A model generated the notes under the pieces. It saw only the letters and a list, made by a program, of their open reading frames with translations, was not told where the DNA came from and did no database searches. Made by a program: the position numbers and the translations under genes. A DNA stretch of 64,000 bases from assembly GCF_018139985.1 (NCBI RefSeq), contig NZ_JAGSOU010000015.1:21315-85314 (forward strand), read 5' to 3'. The DNA comes from Actibacterium sp. MT2.3-13A. Its GTDB lineage: Bacteria; Pseudomonadota; Alphaproteobacteria; Rhodobacterales; Rhodobacteraceae. This document shows positions 18,014-27,896 of the stretch, one piece after another. Position 1 is the stretch's first letter; each line of letters begins with the position of its first letter.

Positions 18014-18948
18014 CCCCCTGGCTCAGCGTTCTCATCCCGGTCCACAACGGGGCCGCCACGTTGGAGCGCACCCTTCGCTCGCTGCAGGGGCAATGCGGGG
18101 GCGTCGAAATCGTGCTGGCCGATCAGGGCTCCAGCGACGGCAGCCGCGAGATTGCCGAAAGTTATTCCGACACCTTGCCGCTGCGTATCATCGATACCTC
18201 CGACAGGACCAACTGGATGGCAAACACCAACGCCGCGCTGCGCGCCGCCCGCGCGCCCTACGCCACGATCCTGCCCCAGGACGACCTGTGGCGCCCCGGC
18301 CGCACCGACCTGCTCCGGATGTTGGCGCGGCGATACCCTCAGGCGGCGATCTGGTCTCACGCCGCCTGCTATGTCGATGCCGGCGCGCGGCTGAGCGGCC
18401 GCTTCGGGCCCGCCTTCGGCCGCCGCCAGCGCCTGGTCTCCGGCGTCGAGGCGTTGTCGGCGCTGATCGTCCAGAACACCCTCGCCATGCCGGCGGTGAT
18501 GTTCCCGCGCGAGCAGGCCCTGGCGACGGGCGGCCTCGATGAAACGCTCTGGTACACCGCCGACTGGGATCTCTGGCTGCGGCTTGTCGGGCGCGGGCCA
18601 TTGGCCTGGGCGCCGGCGCGCGCGGTGGCCTTTCGGCTGCACGGGGACGCGCAGACGATCACCGGCTCGCGCGACATCGCCGATTTCCGCGACCAGCTCA
18701 CGCGTGTGTACGACCGGCACGCCCCCGCCTCGTCCCGGTTGCGACAGCTTGCGGAGGTGTCGATCGCCGTGAATGTCTGCCTCGCCGGGCGATACCACAA
18801 TGTCCCCGGCGCCTGCCGCGGAACCATCCGGCAGCTGGCGGGCCTCGGTCCGCTGGGCCTGTGGCGCTACCTGCGCGACAGCCGCCTGATTGCGCGCGTC
18901 CTGCCCCGGCTGCGGGCGAATCTTCTGCGCGGCCGCCCGCCGGGTTAG
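18010..18948 (+). CDS. Family 2 glycosyltransferase
   Basis: A 312-residue soluble-looking GT-A enzyme starting at GTG 18010 after a GAGGGAGGG ribosome site. Motifs are VLIPVHNGAATLERT at the N terminus, LADQGSSDGS (about 37-46), and PQDDLWRPGRT containing the Asp pair (about 98-108) that binds the metal and nucleotide sugar; WYTADWDLWLRLVGRG lies near residues 180-195, the usual acceptor-site region. Long upstream extension of the frame is a shadow of the preceding gene. The product glycan is unknown. Probably one operon with the preceding glycosyltransferase. Confidence 0.9.
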   Translation: MTPWLSVLIPVHNGAATLERTLRSLQGQCGGVEIVLADQGSSDGSREIAESYSDTLPLRIIDTSDRTNWMANTNAALRAARAPYATILPQDDLWRPGRTDLLRMLARRYPQAAIWSHAACYVDAGARLSGRFGPAFGRRQRLVSGVEALSALIVQNTLAMPAVMFPREQALATGGLDETLWYTADWDLWLRLVGRGPLAWAPARAVAFRLHGDAQTITGSRDIADFRDQLTRVYDRHAPASSRLRQLAEVSIAVNVCLAGRYHNVPGACRGTIRQLAGLGPLGLWRYLRDSRLIARVLPRLRANLLRGRPPG

Positions 18949-18983
18949 GTCGGTGGCCGGGCACCCCGGGACAGTCTCCGCAA

Positions 18984-19008
18984 GGTCGGCGCGCGGGGCG
19001 CGCCGACC
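18984..19008. terminator. Hairpin after the glycosyltransferase cluster
   Basis: GGTCGGCGCG (18984-18993) pairs perfectly with CGCGCCGACC (18999-19008) around a five-base loop, 36 bases after the stop at 18948. No T-run follows. The remaining bases to 19236 show no other clear feature. Confidence 0.5.
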
Positions 19009-19236
19009 GAGACCTTCAACGCGCGCGCAGGGGGGGCGAGTTCGAGATTGCCGAGCCCTCCTGCAAGCTGGCGGAACGCGTGACGCTGCGACAGGCGAAC
19101 CGGAGCGGGCCGGAAAGCGCCGAGGATGCCCACGCCCGTGCCGATGCCGCAATTTGCACGCTGGGCCGGACGGTCCACGCCGCAGGCGCGCAATATTCCC
19201 GTGACCGGGGCCGGGCCGCTCCGTTAGACAGGTCCC

Positions 19237-21012
19237 ATGACCCAGGACCAGATCATCCTTTTCGCGCTGTTCACCGCGGTCTTCGCCCTGCTGCTCTGGG
19301 GGCGCTGGCGCTATGATCTTGTGGCTTTCGCGGCGCTTCTGGTCGGGGTCGTGCTGGGCGTGGTGCCGGCGCAGGAGGCCTTTGCCGGTTTCGGCCATCC
19401 GGCCACGCTGGTGGTGGCGCTGGTGCTGGTGGTCTCGGCGGGGCTGGTGCGCTCGGGCGCGGTGCTGCTGATCACGCGCACCCTGATCGACGCTTCCCGC
19501 CCGCTGGGGCAGCACATCGCGCTGATGGGCGGAATCGGCGCGGTGCTGTCCGGCTTCATGAACAACGTCGCCGCGCTGGCGCTGCTGATGCCGGTCGACA
19601 TCCAGACTGCGCGCAAGGCCGGGCGCGCGCCGGGGCTGAGCCTGATGCCGCTGAGCTTCGCCACCATCCTGGGCGGCATGGTCACGCTGATCGGCACGCC
19701 GCCCAACATCATCATCGCCACCATCCGCGAGGACAGTCTCGGCACCTCCTTCGCGATGTTCGATTTCGCGCCGGTGGGCGGGCTGGTGGCCATCGCCGGG
19801 ATGGTCTTCGTGGCGCTGGTCGGCTGGCGTCTGATCCCGCAGCCCGCCGAGACCCACCGGAACACGACCGAGGAATTCCAGCAATATGTCGCCGAACTCA
19901 CGGTCCCGGAGGGATCGAAACTGGCGGGGATGCGGCTGCATGAGCTTGCCGAGGAGGCGGAGCGCGACGACGTGGCGATCCTTGGCCTGGTGCGCGACGG
20001 CCAGCGGCTCTACGGCCCGCAGCGCGGCGCCATCCTGCGCGAAGGCGACGCGCTGGTGCTGGAGGCCGCGCCCGACGCGCTGGACGAATTCCGCACCGCG
20101 CTGAAGCTCGATTTCGCCGAGGGCGTGCGGCAGGAGCGGTTGCGCGCCGAGGGCGAGGGCGTCATCGCGATCGAGGTCGTGGTGCCCGAGGGCGCGCGCA
20201 TCGCCGGGCGCTCGGCGCTGTCGCTGGGCCTGGGCTGGCGGCGGCGCACGGTGCTGATGGGGATCTCGCGCCAGGGCCGCGCGATCACCGAGCAGGTGCG
20301 CAAGACCAGGGTGCGCCCCGGCGACATCCTGCTTTTGCTGGCGCCGAAGGAGACCGCCCATGACGTGGTCGAGTGGCTGGGCTGCCTGCCGCTTGCCAGC
20401 CGCGGGCTGGCGGTGACCGAGAACAGCAAGACCTGGGCCGCGATAGGACTGTTCGCGGCGGCGGTGCTGGCGGCCAGCGTCGGCTGGCTCTATCTGCCGG
20501 TGGCGCTGGGGCTGGTGGTGGTGGGCTACCTGCTGGCGCGCATCATCCCGCTGTCCGAGGTCTACGGCCATATCGAGTGGCCGGTGGTGGTCCTGCTTGG
20601 TTCAATGATCCCGCTGGGCACGGCGCTGGAGACCTCCGGCGGGACCGAGCTGATCGCCGGCGCGCTGGTCGGGCTGACCGGGGGCTGGCCGGCCTGGGCG
20701 GTGCTGACCGTGCTGATGGTGGTGACGATGACGCTGTCCGACGTGCTGAACAACACCGCCACCACGCTGGTCGCCGCACCCGTGGGTATCGAGATGGCGC
20801 GGGCGCTGGGGGTCAGCCCCGATCCCTTCCTGATGGCGGTCGCGGTGGCCTCGTCCTGCGCCTTTCTCACGCCGATCGGACACAAGAACAACACCCTGAT
20901 CCTTGGACCCGGCGGCTACCGCTTCGGCGATTACTGGCGCATGGGGCTGCCGCTGGAGCTGATCGTGATCGTGGTGGCGATCCCGGCGATTCTGCTGTTC
21001 TGGCCGCTGTGA
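19237..21012 (+). CDS. SLC13/DASS-type permease with two RCK_C domains (first paralogue)
   Basis: A 591-residue membrane protein. The two transporter halves carry the paired motifs of the divalent anion:sodium symporter family: NNVAALALLMPV and TLIGTPPN in the first half, LNNTATTLVAAPV and TPIGHKNNT in the second. Between them, about residues 218-380, lie two RCK_C (TrkA_C) domains, seen as VPEGSKLAGMRL and VPEGARIAGRSA repeats, which bind small ligands in potassium channels. Typical substrates are sulfate, citrate or other dicarboxylates; the substrate is not determinable. It is convergent with a paralogue at 21035. Confidence 0.9.
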   Translation: MTQDQIILFALFTAVFALLLWGRWRYDLVAFAALLVGVVLGVVPAQEAFAGFGHPATLVVALVLVVSAGLVRSGAVLLITRTLIDASRPLGQHIALMGGIGAVLSGFMNNVAALALLMPVDIQTARKAGRAPGLSLMPLSFATILGGMVTLIGTPPNIIIATIREDSLGTSFAMFDFAPVGGLVAIAGMVFVALVGWRLIPQPAETHRNTTEEFQQYVAELTVPEGSKLAGMRLHELAEEAERDDVAILGLVRDGQRLYGPQRGAILREGDALVLEAAPDALDEFRTALKLDFAEGVRQERLRAEGEGVIAIEVVVPEGARIAGRSALSLGLGWRRRTVLMGISRQGRAITEQVRKTRVRPGDILLLLAPKETAHDVVEWLGCLPLASRGLAVTENSKTWAAIGLFAAAVLAASVGWLYLPVALGLVVVGYLLARIIPLSEVYGHIEWPVVVLLGSMIPLGTALETSGGTELIAGALVGLTGGWPAWAVLTVLMVVTMTLSDVLNNTATTLVAAPVGIEMARALGVSPDPFLMAVAVASSCAFLTPIGHKNNTLILGPGGYRFGDYWRMGLPLELIVIVVAIPAILLFWPL

Positions 21013-21046
21013 GCCGCGCGCTGCGATCAGGCCGTCACAGCGGCCA
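21001..21046. terminator. 12-bp inverted repeat made by the 3' ends of two convergent paralogues
   Basis: TGGCCGCTGTGA (21001-21012) is the last codons and stop of the plus-strand permease; TCACAGCGGCCA (21035-21046) is its exact reverse complement and encodes the end (Trp-Pro-Leu-stop) of the minus-strand paralogue. The loop is 22 bases. Each transcript that reads past its stop would form this hairpin. Confidence 0.6.
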
Positions 21047-22813
21047 CAGCAACGGGATGATCGCCGAGGCCAGCAGGCCGATCGACAGGTTCAGCGGAAT
21101 GCCCACGCGCAGGAAATCGGTGAAGCGGTAGCCGCCCGCGCCATAGACCAGCATGTTGGTCTGATAGCCGATGGGGGTGGAGAAGCTGGCCGAGGCGGCC
21201 ACCATTACCGCCACCACCAGCGGCCGCGGATCGACGCCCAGCGCCTGCCCCAGCCCGATCGCGATCGGGGTGACCACCACCGCCACCGCGTTGTTCGACA
21301 CCAGCTCGGTCAGGATCGAGGTGAGCAGGAAGATCGCCCAGACGATCAGGAAGGGCGGCAGCTTCGCCAGCAGCGGCGCCACCGCGTTCACGATCATCTG
21401 CACCGCGCCCGACGCCTCCAGCGCCGCGCCCACCGCCAGCATCGAGAAGATCAGCGCCAGCAGCCGCCCGTCGATGAAGGAGAACGCCTCCTCCGCGTCG
21501 ATGCAGCGCGTCAGCAGCACCAGCGCCACGGCGAAGATCGACAGCATAAGGATCGGCGCCACGTTCAGTGCGGCCAGCGCGACGATGCCGATCAGCGCCA
21601 GCACCGCCAGCGGCGCATGGGCGCGGCGATAGGCGCGCGCCTTGGGCTGCGAGATGTCCACCAGCTCCATGTCCGCGGCGAGGCGCTGGATGTCCTCCGG
21701 GGCGCCCTCCAGCAGCAGCGTGTCGCCGACCCGCACCACCAGGTCGTCGAGCTGGCGGCCGATGTTCTGGTTGCGCCGGTGCGCGGCCAGCGGATAGACG
21801 CCGTAGCGCCGCCGCAGCCGCAGCGAGCCGAGCGAGCGGCCCACCATCCGGCAGCCCGGCGAGATCAGCACCTCCACCGTGGTGGTCTGCACCGAGCTCA
21901 GCTTGTCCACCATGCGCAGGCTCTTGTTCTGCTGCAGGCCCAGCAGTTCGGCCATCTCGGTGCGCAGCACCACCCGGTCGCCGGCCTCCAGCGTCACCGT
22001 CTCCAGCTCGCGCCGCAGCGAGGCGTCGCCGCGCAGCACGTCGACCAGCCGCACGCCTTCGCGCTTGAACAGGTCGATCTCGTTGACGCTCTGGCCGATC
22101 AGCTCGCTGTATTCGGGAACGGCGACCTCGGTGAAGAATTTCATCTTCGAGCGCCCCGACAGCAGGCTGGCCATCGACGAGCGCTCCGGCAGCAGCCGCG
22201 GCCCGGCGAAGCGCAGGTAGAGCATCCCCCAGGCCACCAGCACCACCGCCAGCGGCGTTACCTCGAAAATCGTGAAGGGTTCCAGGCCGTTGGCCCGCGC
22301 CACGCCGTCGACCAGCAGGTTGGTCGAGGTGCCGATCAGCGTCAGCATGCCGCCCAGGATCGCCCCGTAGCTGAGCGGGATCAGCAGCTTGGACGGCGAG
22401 ATCGACAGGCTGCGGCTGATCTGCACGAAGACCGGTATCATCACCACCACCACCGGGGTGTTCGACACCATGGCCGAGGCCGCCACCACGAAGCCCATCA
22501 GCGCCCCGACCGCGAGCTTGGGCTTGTTCTTGGCGTTGCGCTCGGCGGCATGGGTGAACCAGTCGAGCGCTCCGGTCCTCACCAGCGCGCCCATCACGAT
22601 GAACATCGCCGCGATGGTCCAGGGGGCGGGGTTGGACAGCACCGCGAGCGCCTGCTCGTAGGGCAGAACGCCGGTGATCAGCATAACCGAGGCCCCGGCG
22701 ATGGCGATCACCTCGGCCGGGTAGCGTTCGCGGACGAACAGGATGAACATCACCACCACGACGGCAAGCGACAGCAGCGCGTTTGCGGCCGGAGACAGGG
22801 AAAGGTCGATCAT
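21035..22813 (-). CDS. SLC13/DASS-type permease with two RCK_C domains (second paralogue)
   Basis: A 592-residue paralogue of the gene it faces, with the same design: SNTPVVVVMIPV and TLIGTSTNLLV in the first half, two central RCK_C domains (about 205-380: VPEYSELIGQSV, then ISPGCRMVGRSL), and VSNNAVAVVVTPIA and TPIGYQTNML in the second half. It is an inner-membrane carrier, perhaps for sulfate or dicarboxylates. The two genes are tail to tail, which is unusual for a recent tandem duplication and implies an inversion or separate acquisition. Sequence similarity is moderate, so the split is old. Confidence 0.9.
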   Translation of the reverse strand: MIDLSLSPAANALLSLAVVVVMFILFVRERYPAEVIAIAGASVMLITGVLPYEQALAVLSNPAPWTIAAMFIVMGALVRTGALDWFTHAAERNAKNKPKLAVGALMGFVVAASAMVSNTPVVVVMIPVFVQISRSLSISPSKLLIPLSYGAILGGMLTLIGTSTNLLVDGVARANGLEPFTIFEVTPLAVVLVAWGMLYLRFAGPRLLPERSSMASLLSGRSKMKFFTEVAVPEYSELIGQSVNEIDLFKREGVRLVDVLRGDASLRRELETVTLEAGDRVVLRTEMAELLGLQQNKSLRMVDKLSSVQTTTVEVLISPGCRMVGRSLGSLRLRRRYGVYPLAAHRRNQNIGRQLDDLVVRVGDTLLLEGAPEDIQRLAADMELVDISQPKARAYRRAHAPLAVLALIGIVALAALNVAPILMLSIFAVALVLLTRCIDAEEAFSFIDGRLLALIFSMLAVGAALEASGAVQMIVNAVAPLLAKLPPFLIVWAIFLLTSILTELVSNNAVAVVVTPIAIGLGQALGVDPRPLVVAVMVAASASFSTPIGYQTNMLVYGAGGYRFTDFLRVGIPLNLSIGLLASAIIPLLWPL

Positions 22814-22906
22814 GCAATAGGCCCGCCGTTCAATTCAGACCGTATCTTTATCGCCCCCGCGCCCCGGCACAAGCGCCGAGTGGCGCCGCGTCCCGGCCCC
22901 GGCGGA

Positions 22907-23719
22907 TCACGGCGCGGAGGCCTCCAGCCGCCCGCCCACGCGAATCATGCGCACCCGGGTGGCCTTGCCGGTGCGGTCGTCGGTCTCGACAAAAAGCCCC
23001 GACAGGGTCGCCTCGCCGCTGGCCGGGGTGAAGCGGTTCTTGGCCATGCCGGTGATGAAGCGGCGCAGCGGCTCGGCCTTGTCCATGCCGATGACCGAGT
23101 TGTAGTCGCCGCACATCCCGGCATCGGACTGGAATGCGGTGCCGCCGGGCAGGATCTGCGCGTCCCCGGTGGGCACATGGGTGTGGGTGCCGACCACCAC
23201 GCTGGCGCGCCCGTCGCACCAATGCCCCATCGCCATCTTCTCCGAGGTCGCCTCGCAATGGATGTCCACCAGAGTGGCCTGCGCGAGTCCGCCCAGCGGA
23301 TGCGCCCGCAGCACCTGGTCGATCGCCGAGAACGGATCGTCGAAGGGCCGCTTCATGAAGACCTGCCCCAGAACCTGCGCCACCAGCACCTTGCGCCCGC
23401 CGGTGGCGGTGAACAGCCGCGCGCCCTTGCCCGGGGCCTCCCGGGCGTAGTTCAGCGGCCTCAGGATGCGCGGCTCCTGCTCGATGAAGCTGAGCATGTC
23501 CTTCTGGTCGAAGGCGTGATCGCCCAGCGTCAGGCAATCGGCCCCGGCCTCCAGCAGGCCCTTGGCGTGGGCGGCGGTCAGCCCGTGGCCCGAGCTTGCG
23601 TTCTCGCCATTGACCACGACGAAATCCAGCCCCCACTCCCGGCGCAGGCCGGGCAGGCGCTCCTGGATGGCCGCGCGCCCGGCGCGGCCCATCACATCTC
23701 CGAGAAACAGTATCTTCAT
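22907..23719 (-). CDS. YmdB-family metallophosphoesterase
   Basis: A 270-residue protein of the TIGR00282/YmdB family, which hydrolyses 2',3'-cyclic nucleotides in characterised members (cyclic nucleotide phosphodiesterase of Bacillus and Deinococcus). Metal-binding residues of the calcineurin-like fold are seen: D8 in FLGDVMG, E39 and N40 in VNGENAS, H68 in LGDHAFDQ, later DIHCEATSEK and VGTHTHVPTGD. The start at 23719 gives the canonical MKILFLGDVMG opening. It is cytoplasmic, with no operon partner visible. In Bacillus the homologue affects biofilm and motility decisions; here the role is not known. Confidence 0.93.
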   Translation of the reverse strand: MKILFLGDVMGRAGRAAIQERLPGLRREWGLDFVVVNGENASSGHGLTAAHAKGLLEAGADCLTLGDHAFDQKDMLSFIEQEPRILRPLNYAREAPGKGARLFTATGGRKVLVAQVLGQVFMKRPFDDPFSAIDQVLRAHPLGGLAQATLVDIHCEATSEKMAMGHWCDGRASVVVGTHTHVPTGDAQILPGGTAFQSDAGMCGDYNSVIGMDKAEPLRRFITGMAKNRFTPASGEATLSGLFVETDDRTGKATRVRMIRVGGRLEASAP

Positions 23720-24026
23720 GCGCCATGGCCTAGGCGCGCGGGGCCGGAAGGGCAAGTGACAATTGCGCCCGATGCGCGCGCCTTCCGGCGCGACGCGTGC
23801 ATCGGGGCCGCGCCGTTGGCCCCGCGGGCCGTCGTCCCTGCGCCGCACGGGATCGCCGGGGTCGGAGACGGGGCAGGCCCGTATTCCCCGATGACGTTAT
23901 CGAGGGATTCGACAGGCCGCCCGTGCGATCGCCGGGGACGCTTCAAGCGGGAAGGGGCGGAAAAACGGGACCAAGCCACGCCGCTGCGGCGAAGATGCTG
24001 TTCGAAGATCTGTTGCGAGGGAATTT
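23720..24026. other. Intergenic region with no gene recognised
   Basis: About 300 GC-rich bases between the YmdB-like gene and tRNA-Ala. I see no coding region with family features, no terminator with a T-run, and no clear repeat. The part next to the tRNA (from about 23990) is less GC-rich and would be its 3' trailer. Confidence 0.5.
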
Positions 24027-24443
<417 letters not shown>

Positions 24444-24782
24444 GGGGGCAGGATAGCAGGGATCGGGGCGGCGGGGGAGGGCGGCGCCGATTGCCATCCG
24501 GCCAGCGGCGCCACGTCTGCCCCAGAGTCGCGCCCGGCCCGAGGGTGGGTGCGGAACGCGCCCTTGGTGACCCAAGGGGCTCATCTTGCCGTCAGAGAAC
24601 AGCTCCGCCCGGGGCGCTTGCGGCCCGGGCCGCGCCGACCCGCCCCCCAGGGGCGGCGCGATTGCGCCACCCCTCGGGTCGGTCGCGGCCCTACTGATAA
24701 CATTGCAATTTTTGTGAAGTCTTCTCATGGTTGAACGTAGCGAATATCAAAACTCGCGTTTTTCAAATGAGTTCCACGTTCA
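24444..24782. other. Intergenic region with an abrupt GC drop into the DUF3800 islet
   Basis: The left two-thirds are GC-rich and probably hold the DUF3175 promoter. At about 24695 the composition changes sharply to AT-rich (ACATTGCAATTTTTGTG). TTGAACGT (24731-24738) is repeated in inverse as ACGTTCAA (24776-24783), the second copy touching the start codon of the DUF3800 gene. It could be an operator or a left boundary of the insert. No tRNA or IS remnant is recognised. Confidence 0.5.
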
Positions 24783-25589
24783 ATGACTTGCAGTGTATTT
24801 ATTGATGAAAGCGGAGAGGCCGGTATCGCAAAGGTGCGCTCGGATACATCAGGTGGAGCGTCGCCATACTTCGTACTGGCAGCTGCAGTGATGCCAAGGG
24901 CCGTGAAGATTTCGGCGACATCAGTTCTCGACGAGGTACTGAAAACAATTCCCAAAAAATGGTCACACGCAACCGAACTTAATCATTACCAAACGGTTTT
25001 CTGGGCGCGCACCGCCACTAAGGTCAATCTCCGCTTCTTCGCCGTGATTTCGAATAAGAGCACGCTTGGAAGCTACTCTGAGCGAATCCGAAAGGATCCC
25101 GACAAGTTCTACAACAAATGTGCGGTGTATTTGCTCGAGCGTGTTGGGCAGTACCTGACAGCGAAAGGCATGGCTGGAACGCCGCCCGAAGTTTGCTTCG
25201 AAAAGAAAAACCACGATTACGATGCGATGCGCCGGTATCTTAGTGCGATTAAGGAAAAGCCGATGCACACAGATGCCAAGTATTTGCGCGTTTTTAATCC
25301 GTTTGCGATCACGGCGAAAACCAAGACTGAAGAGCCATTATTGCGGTATGCAGACTTGGCTGCCCATGCAGCCTATCAGTGTGCGAACAAGACCAAGACG
25401 AATTTTAATATCCCGGAACCGAGATACCTCGAGGAACTAGCTAATCGGTTCGGAGCAGACGAGCGAGGTAATGTAATAGGGCGTGGAATAAAATGCATCC
25501 ACAGCGTTGAAGATCTCTGTTTGGACGCGGATGTCGCTAGGAAACTACGTTCACTAAAAGCCATGCCAATGCAGCCTGTGAAAAGGTGA
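24783..25589 (+). CDS. DUF3800 domain protein on a low-GC islet
   Basis: A 268-residue protein opening MTCSVFIDESGEAG, where the FIDESG motif (D8, E9) is the hallmark of DUF3800, a predicted RNase H-fold family. A later RYADLAAHAAYQ segment is the second family signature. DUF3800 proteins occur scattered in phages, integrated elements and near defence or restriction genes; the biochemical role is not established. GC is about 50 percent against near 68-70 percent for the neighbours, and codon use differs (AAT, TTT, AAA are common), so it was probably acquired recently. It has no obvious ribosome site and converges with uvrB with five bases between stops. Confidence 0.85.
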   Translation: MTCSVFIDESGEAGIAKVRSDTSGGASPYFVLAAAVMPRAVKISATSVLDEVLKTIPKKWSHATELNHYQTVFWARTATKVNLRFFAVISNKSTLGSYSERIRKDPDKFYNKCAVYLLERVGQYLTAKGMAGTPPEVCFEKKNHDYDAMRRYLSAIKEKPMHTDAKYLRVFNPFAITAKTKTEEPLLRYADLAAHAAYQCANKTKTNFNIPEPRYLEELANRFGADERGNVIGRGIKCIHSVEDLCLDADVARKLRSLKAMPMQPVKR

Positions 25590-25594
25590 ATAGG

Positions 25595-27772
25595 TCAACG
25601 CTTCCTCCTCTTCACACCACCCCTCTGCCCCGGCCGTCCCGCCGTTGACCGCCCCACGGCGGCCTCGCTGGCCGCCTCCACCGCCGATTGCCTCGCCAGC
25701 GGGTCGTCCGAGATCGCCAGGTCCACCGCCTCCAGCCGCTTGATCTCGTCGCGCAGGCGCGCGGCCTCCTCGAATTCCAGGTTCTCGGCGGCCTTGCGCA
25801 TCTGGTCGCGCAACCCGTCGAGATGCGCCTCCAGGTTGGCGCCGTGCAGCGGCTTGTCGATCTTCGCCGTCACCCGGCTCATGTCCACGTCGCCCTTGTA
25901 GAGGCCGGCGAGGATGTCCTCGACGTTCTTCTTCACGGTCGCGGGCGTGATGCCGTGTTCCTCGTTATAGGCGATCTGCTTCTCGCGGCGGCGGTTGGTC
26001 TCGGCGATGGCGCGCTCCATGCTGCCGGTCATGCGGTCGGCATACATGATCACCCGCCCCTCGGCGTTGCGCGCGGCCCGGCCGATGGTCTGGATCAGCG
26101 AGGTTTCCGAGCGCAGGAACCCCTCCTTGTCGGCGTCCAGGATGGCCACCAGCCCGCATTCGGGAATGTCCAGCCCCTCGCGCAGCAGGTTGATGCCCAC
26201 CAGCACGTCGAAGGCCCCGAGGCGCAGGTCGCGCAGGATCTCGATCCGCTCGATCGTGTCGATGTCGGAATGCATGTAGCGCACCTTGATGCCCTGTTCG
26301 TGCAGGTATTCGGTCAGGTCCTCGGCCATGCGCTTGGTCAGCGTGGTCGCCAGCGTGCGGAAGCCCCTGGCGGTGACCTTGCGGACCTCGTCCATCAGGT
26401 CGTCCACCTGCATCTCGACCGGGCGGATTTCAATCTCGGGGTCCAGCAGGCCGGTGGGCCGGATCACCTGCTCGGTGAAGACGCCGCCGGTCTGCTCCAG
26501 TTCCCACGCGGCGGGGGTGGCGGAGACGAAGACCGACTGCGGGCGCATGGCGTCCCATTCCTCGAACTTCAGCGGGCGGTTGTCCATGCAGGAGGGCAGG
26601 CGGAACCCGTGCTCGGCCAGGGTGAACTTGCGCCGGTAGTCGCCGCGATACATGCCGCCGATCTGGGGCACGGTGACGTGGGATTCGTCGGCGAAGACGA
26701 TGGCGTTGTCGGGGATGAACTCGAACAGGGTCGGCGGCGGCTCGCCCGGGGCGCGGCCGGTGAGGTAGCGCGAATAGTTCTCGATCCCGTTGCACACGCC
26801 GGTCGCCTCCAGCATCTCGAGGTCGAAATTGGTGCGCTGCTCCAGCCGCTGCGCCTCCAGCAGCTTGCCCTCGGCCACCAGCTGGTCGAGCCGCTGGCGC
26901 AGCTCTTTCCTGATGCCGATGATGGCCTGTTTCATGGTGGGCTTCGGCGTCACATAATGCGAATTCGCGTAGACCCGGATATGTTCGAAACTATCCGTTT
27001 TCGAACCTGTGAGGGGGTCGAACTCGGTGATTGCCTCCAGTTCCTCTCCGAAAAACGACAATCGCCAGGCGCGGTCGTCCAGGTGGGCGGGCCAGATCTC
27101 CAGCACGTCGCCGCGCACCCGGAAGCTGCCCCTCTGGAAGCCCGCGTCGTTGCGGCGATATTGCTGGGCCACCAGATCGGCGATCACCGCGCGCTGGTCG
27201 TATTCCTTGCCGATCTCAAGGTCCTGGGTCATCGCCCCGTAGGTTTCGACCGAGCCGATGCCGTAGATGCAGGAGACCGAGGCGACGATGATCACGTCGT
27301 CGCGCTCCAGCAGCGCCCGCGTGGCCGAGTGGCGCATCCGGTCGATCTGCTCATTGATCTGGGATTCCTTCTCTATGAAGGTGTCCGAGCGCGGCACATA
27401 GGCCTCGGGCTGGTAGTAGTCGTAGTAGGAGACGAAATATTCCACCGCGTTGTCGGGGAAGAAGCCCTTGAATTCGCCATAAAGCTGCGCTGCCAGCGTC
27501 TTGTTGGGGGCGAGGATGATCGCCGGACGCTGGGTCTCCTCGATGACGCGCGCCATGGTGAAGGTCTTGCCGGTGCCGGTCGCGCCCAGCAGCACCTGGT
27601 TGCGCTCTCCCTCGTTCACGCCCGCCGACAATTCGGCGATGGCGGTGGGCTGGTCGCCCGCCGCCTGAAACTCGGTCTTCATGACGAAGCGCCTGCCGCC
27701 TTCCAGCTTGGGGCGGGTCCTGACCTCCGGGGCGGGGGCATGCAGGGCGGGATGTTCCTGGGCATAGGGCAT
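25595..27772 (-). CDS. uvrB: Excinuclease ABC subunit B
   Basis: A 725-residue helicase-like subunit of UvrABC nucleotide excision repair. The Walker A motif GATGTGKT is at 63-70, the beta-hairpin that clamps DNA is in [14 protein letters not shown], a Walker B-like [11 protein letters not shown] follows, then the C-terminal helicase motifs ([22 protein letters not shown]) and the UVR motif [17 protein letters not shown], which binds UvrC. The N terminus has about 30 extra residues before the usual start. The ribosome site AAGGAG precedes ATG. No convincing LexA box of the alphaproteobacterial GTTC-N7-GTTC type was found upstream. Confidence 0.98.
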   Translation of the reverse strand: MPYAQEHPALHAPAPEVRTRPKLEGGRRFVMKTEFQAAGDQPTAIAELSAGVNEGERNQVLLGATGTGKTFTMARVIEETQRPAIILAPNKTLAAQLYGEFKGFFPDNAVEYFVSYYDYYQPEAYVPRSDTFIEKESQINEQIDRMRHSATRALLERDDVIIVASVSCIYGIGSVETYGAMTQDLEIGKEYDQRAVIADLVAQQYRRNDAGFQRGSFRVRGDVLEIWPAHLDDRAWRLSFFGEELEAITEFDPLTGSKTDSFEHIRVYANSHYVTPKPTMKQAIIGIRKELRQRLDQLVAEGKLLEAQRLEQRTNFDLEMLEATGVCNGIENYSRYLTGRAPGEPPPTLFEFIPDNAIVFADESHVTVPQIGGMYRGDYRRKFTLAEHGFRLPSCMDNRPLKFEEWDAMRPQSVFVSATPAAWELEQTGGVFTEQVIRPTGLLDPEIEIRPVEMQVDDLMDEVRKVTARGFRTLATTLTKRMAEDLTEYLHEQGIKVRYMHSDIDTIERIEILRDLRLGAFDVLVGINLLREGLDIPECGLVAILDADKEGFLRSETSLIQTIGRAARNAEGRVIMYADRMTGSMERAIAETNRRREKQIAYNEEHGITPATVKKNVEDILAGLYKGDVDMSRVTAKIDKPLHGANLEAHLDGLRDQMRKAAENLEFEEAARLRDEIKRLEAVDLAISDDPLARQSAVEAASEAAVGRSTAGRPGQRGGVKRRKR

Positions 27773-27896
27773 GGGCGGACTCCTTGGCCTTCCTAACTTG
27801 ACCCGTTGCGCGTTGGGTTCAAGGGGCGCCCTCGCGGCCTCTTGCGCTGGCGCGCGGTTTTTCCCATAACGAGGGCGATCTGAAGGGAGTTCCGCG

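Noticed and set aside
27773..27896. LexA (SOS) box upstream of uvrB
   Set aside because: The expected GTTC-N7-GTTC (or its complement) is not present; the nearest, GAAC-N7-GCAA, fails in the second half.
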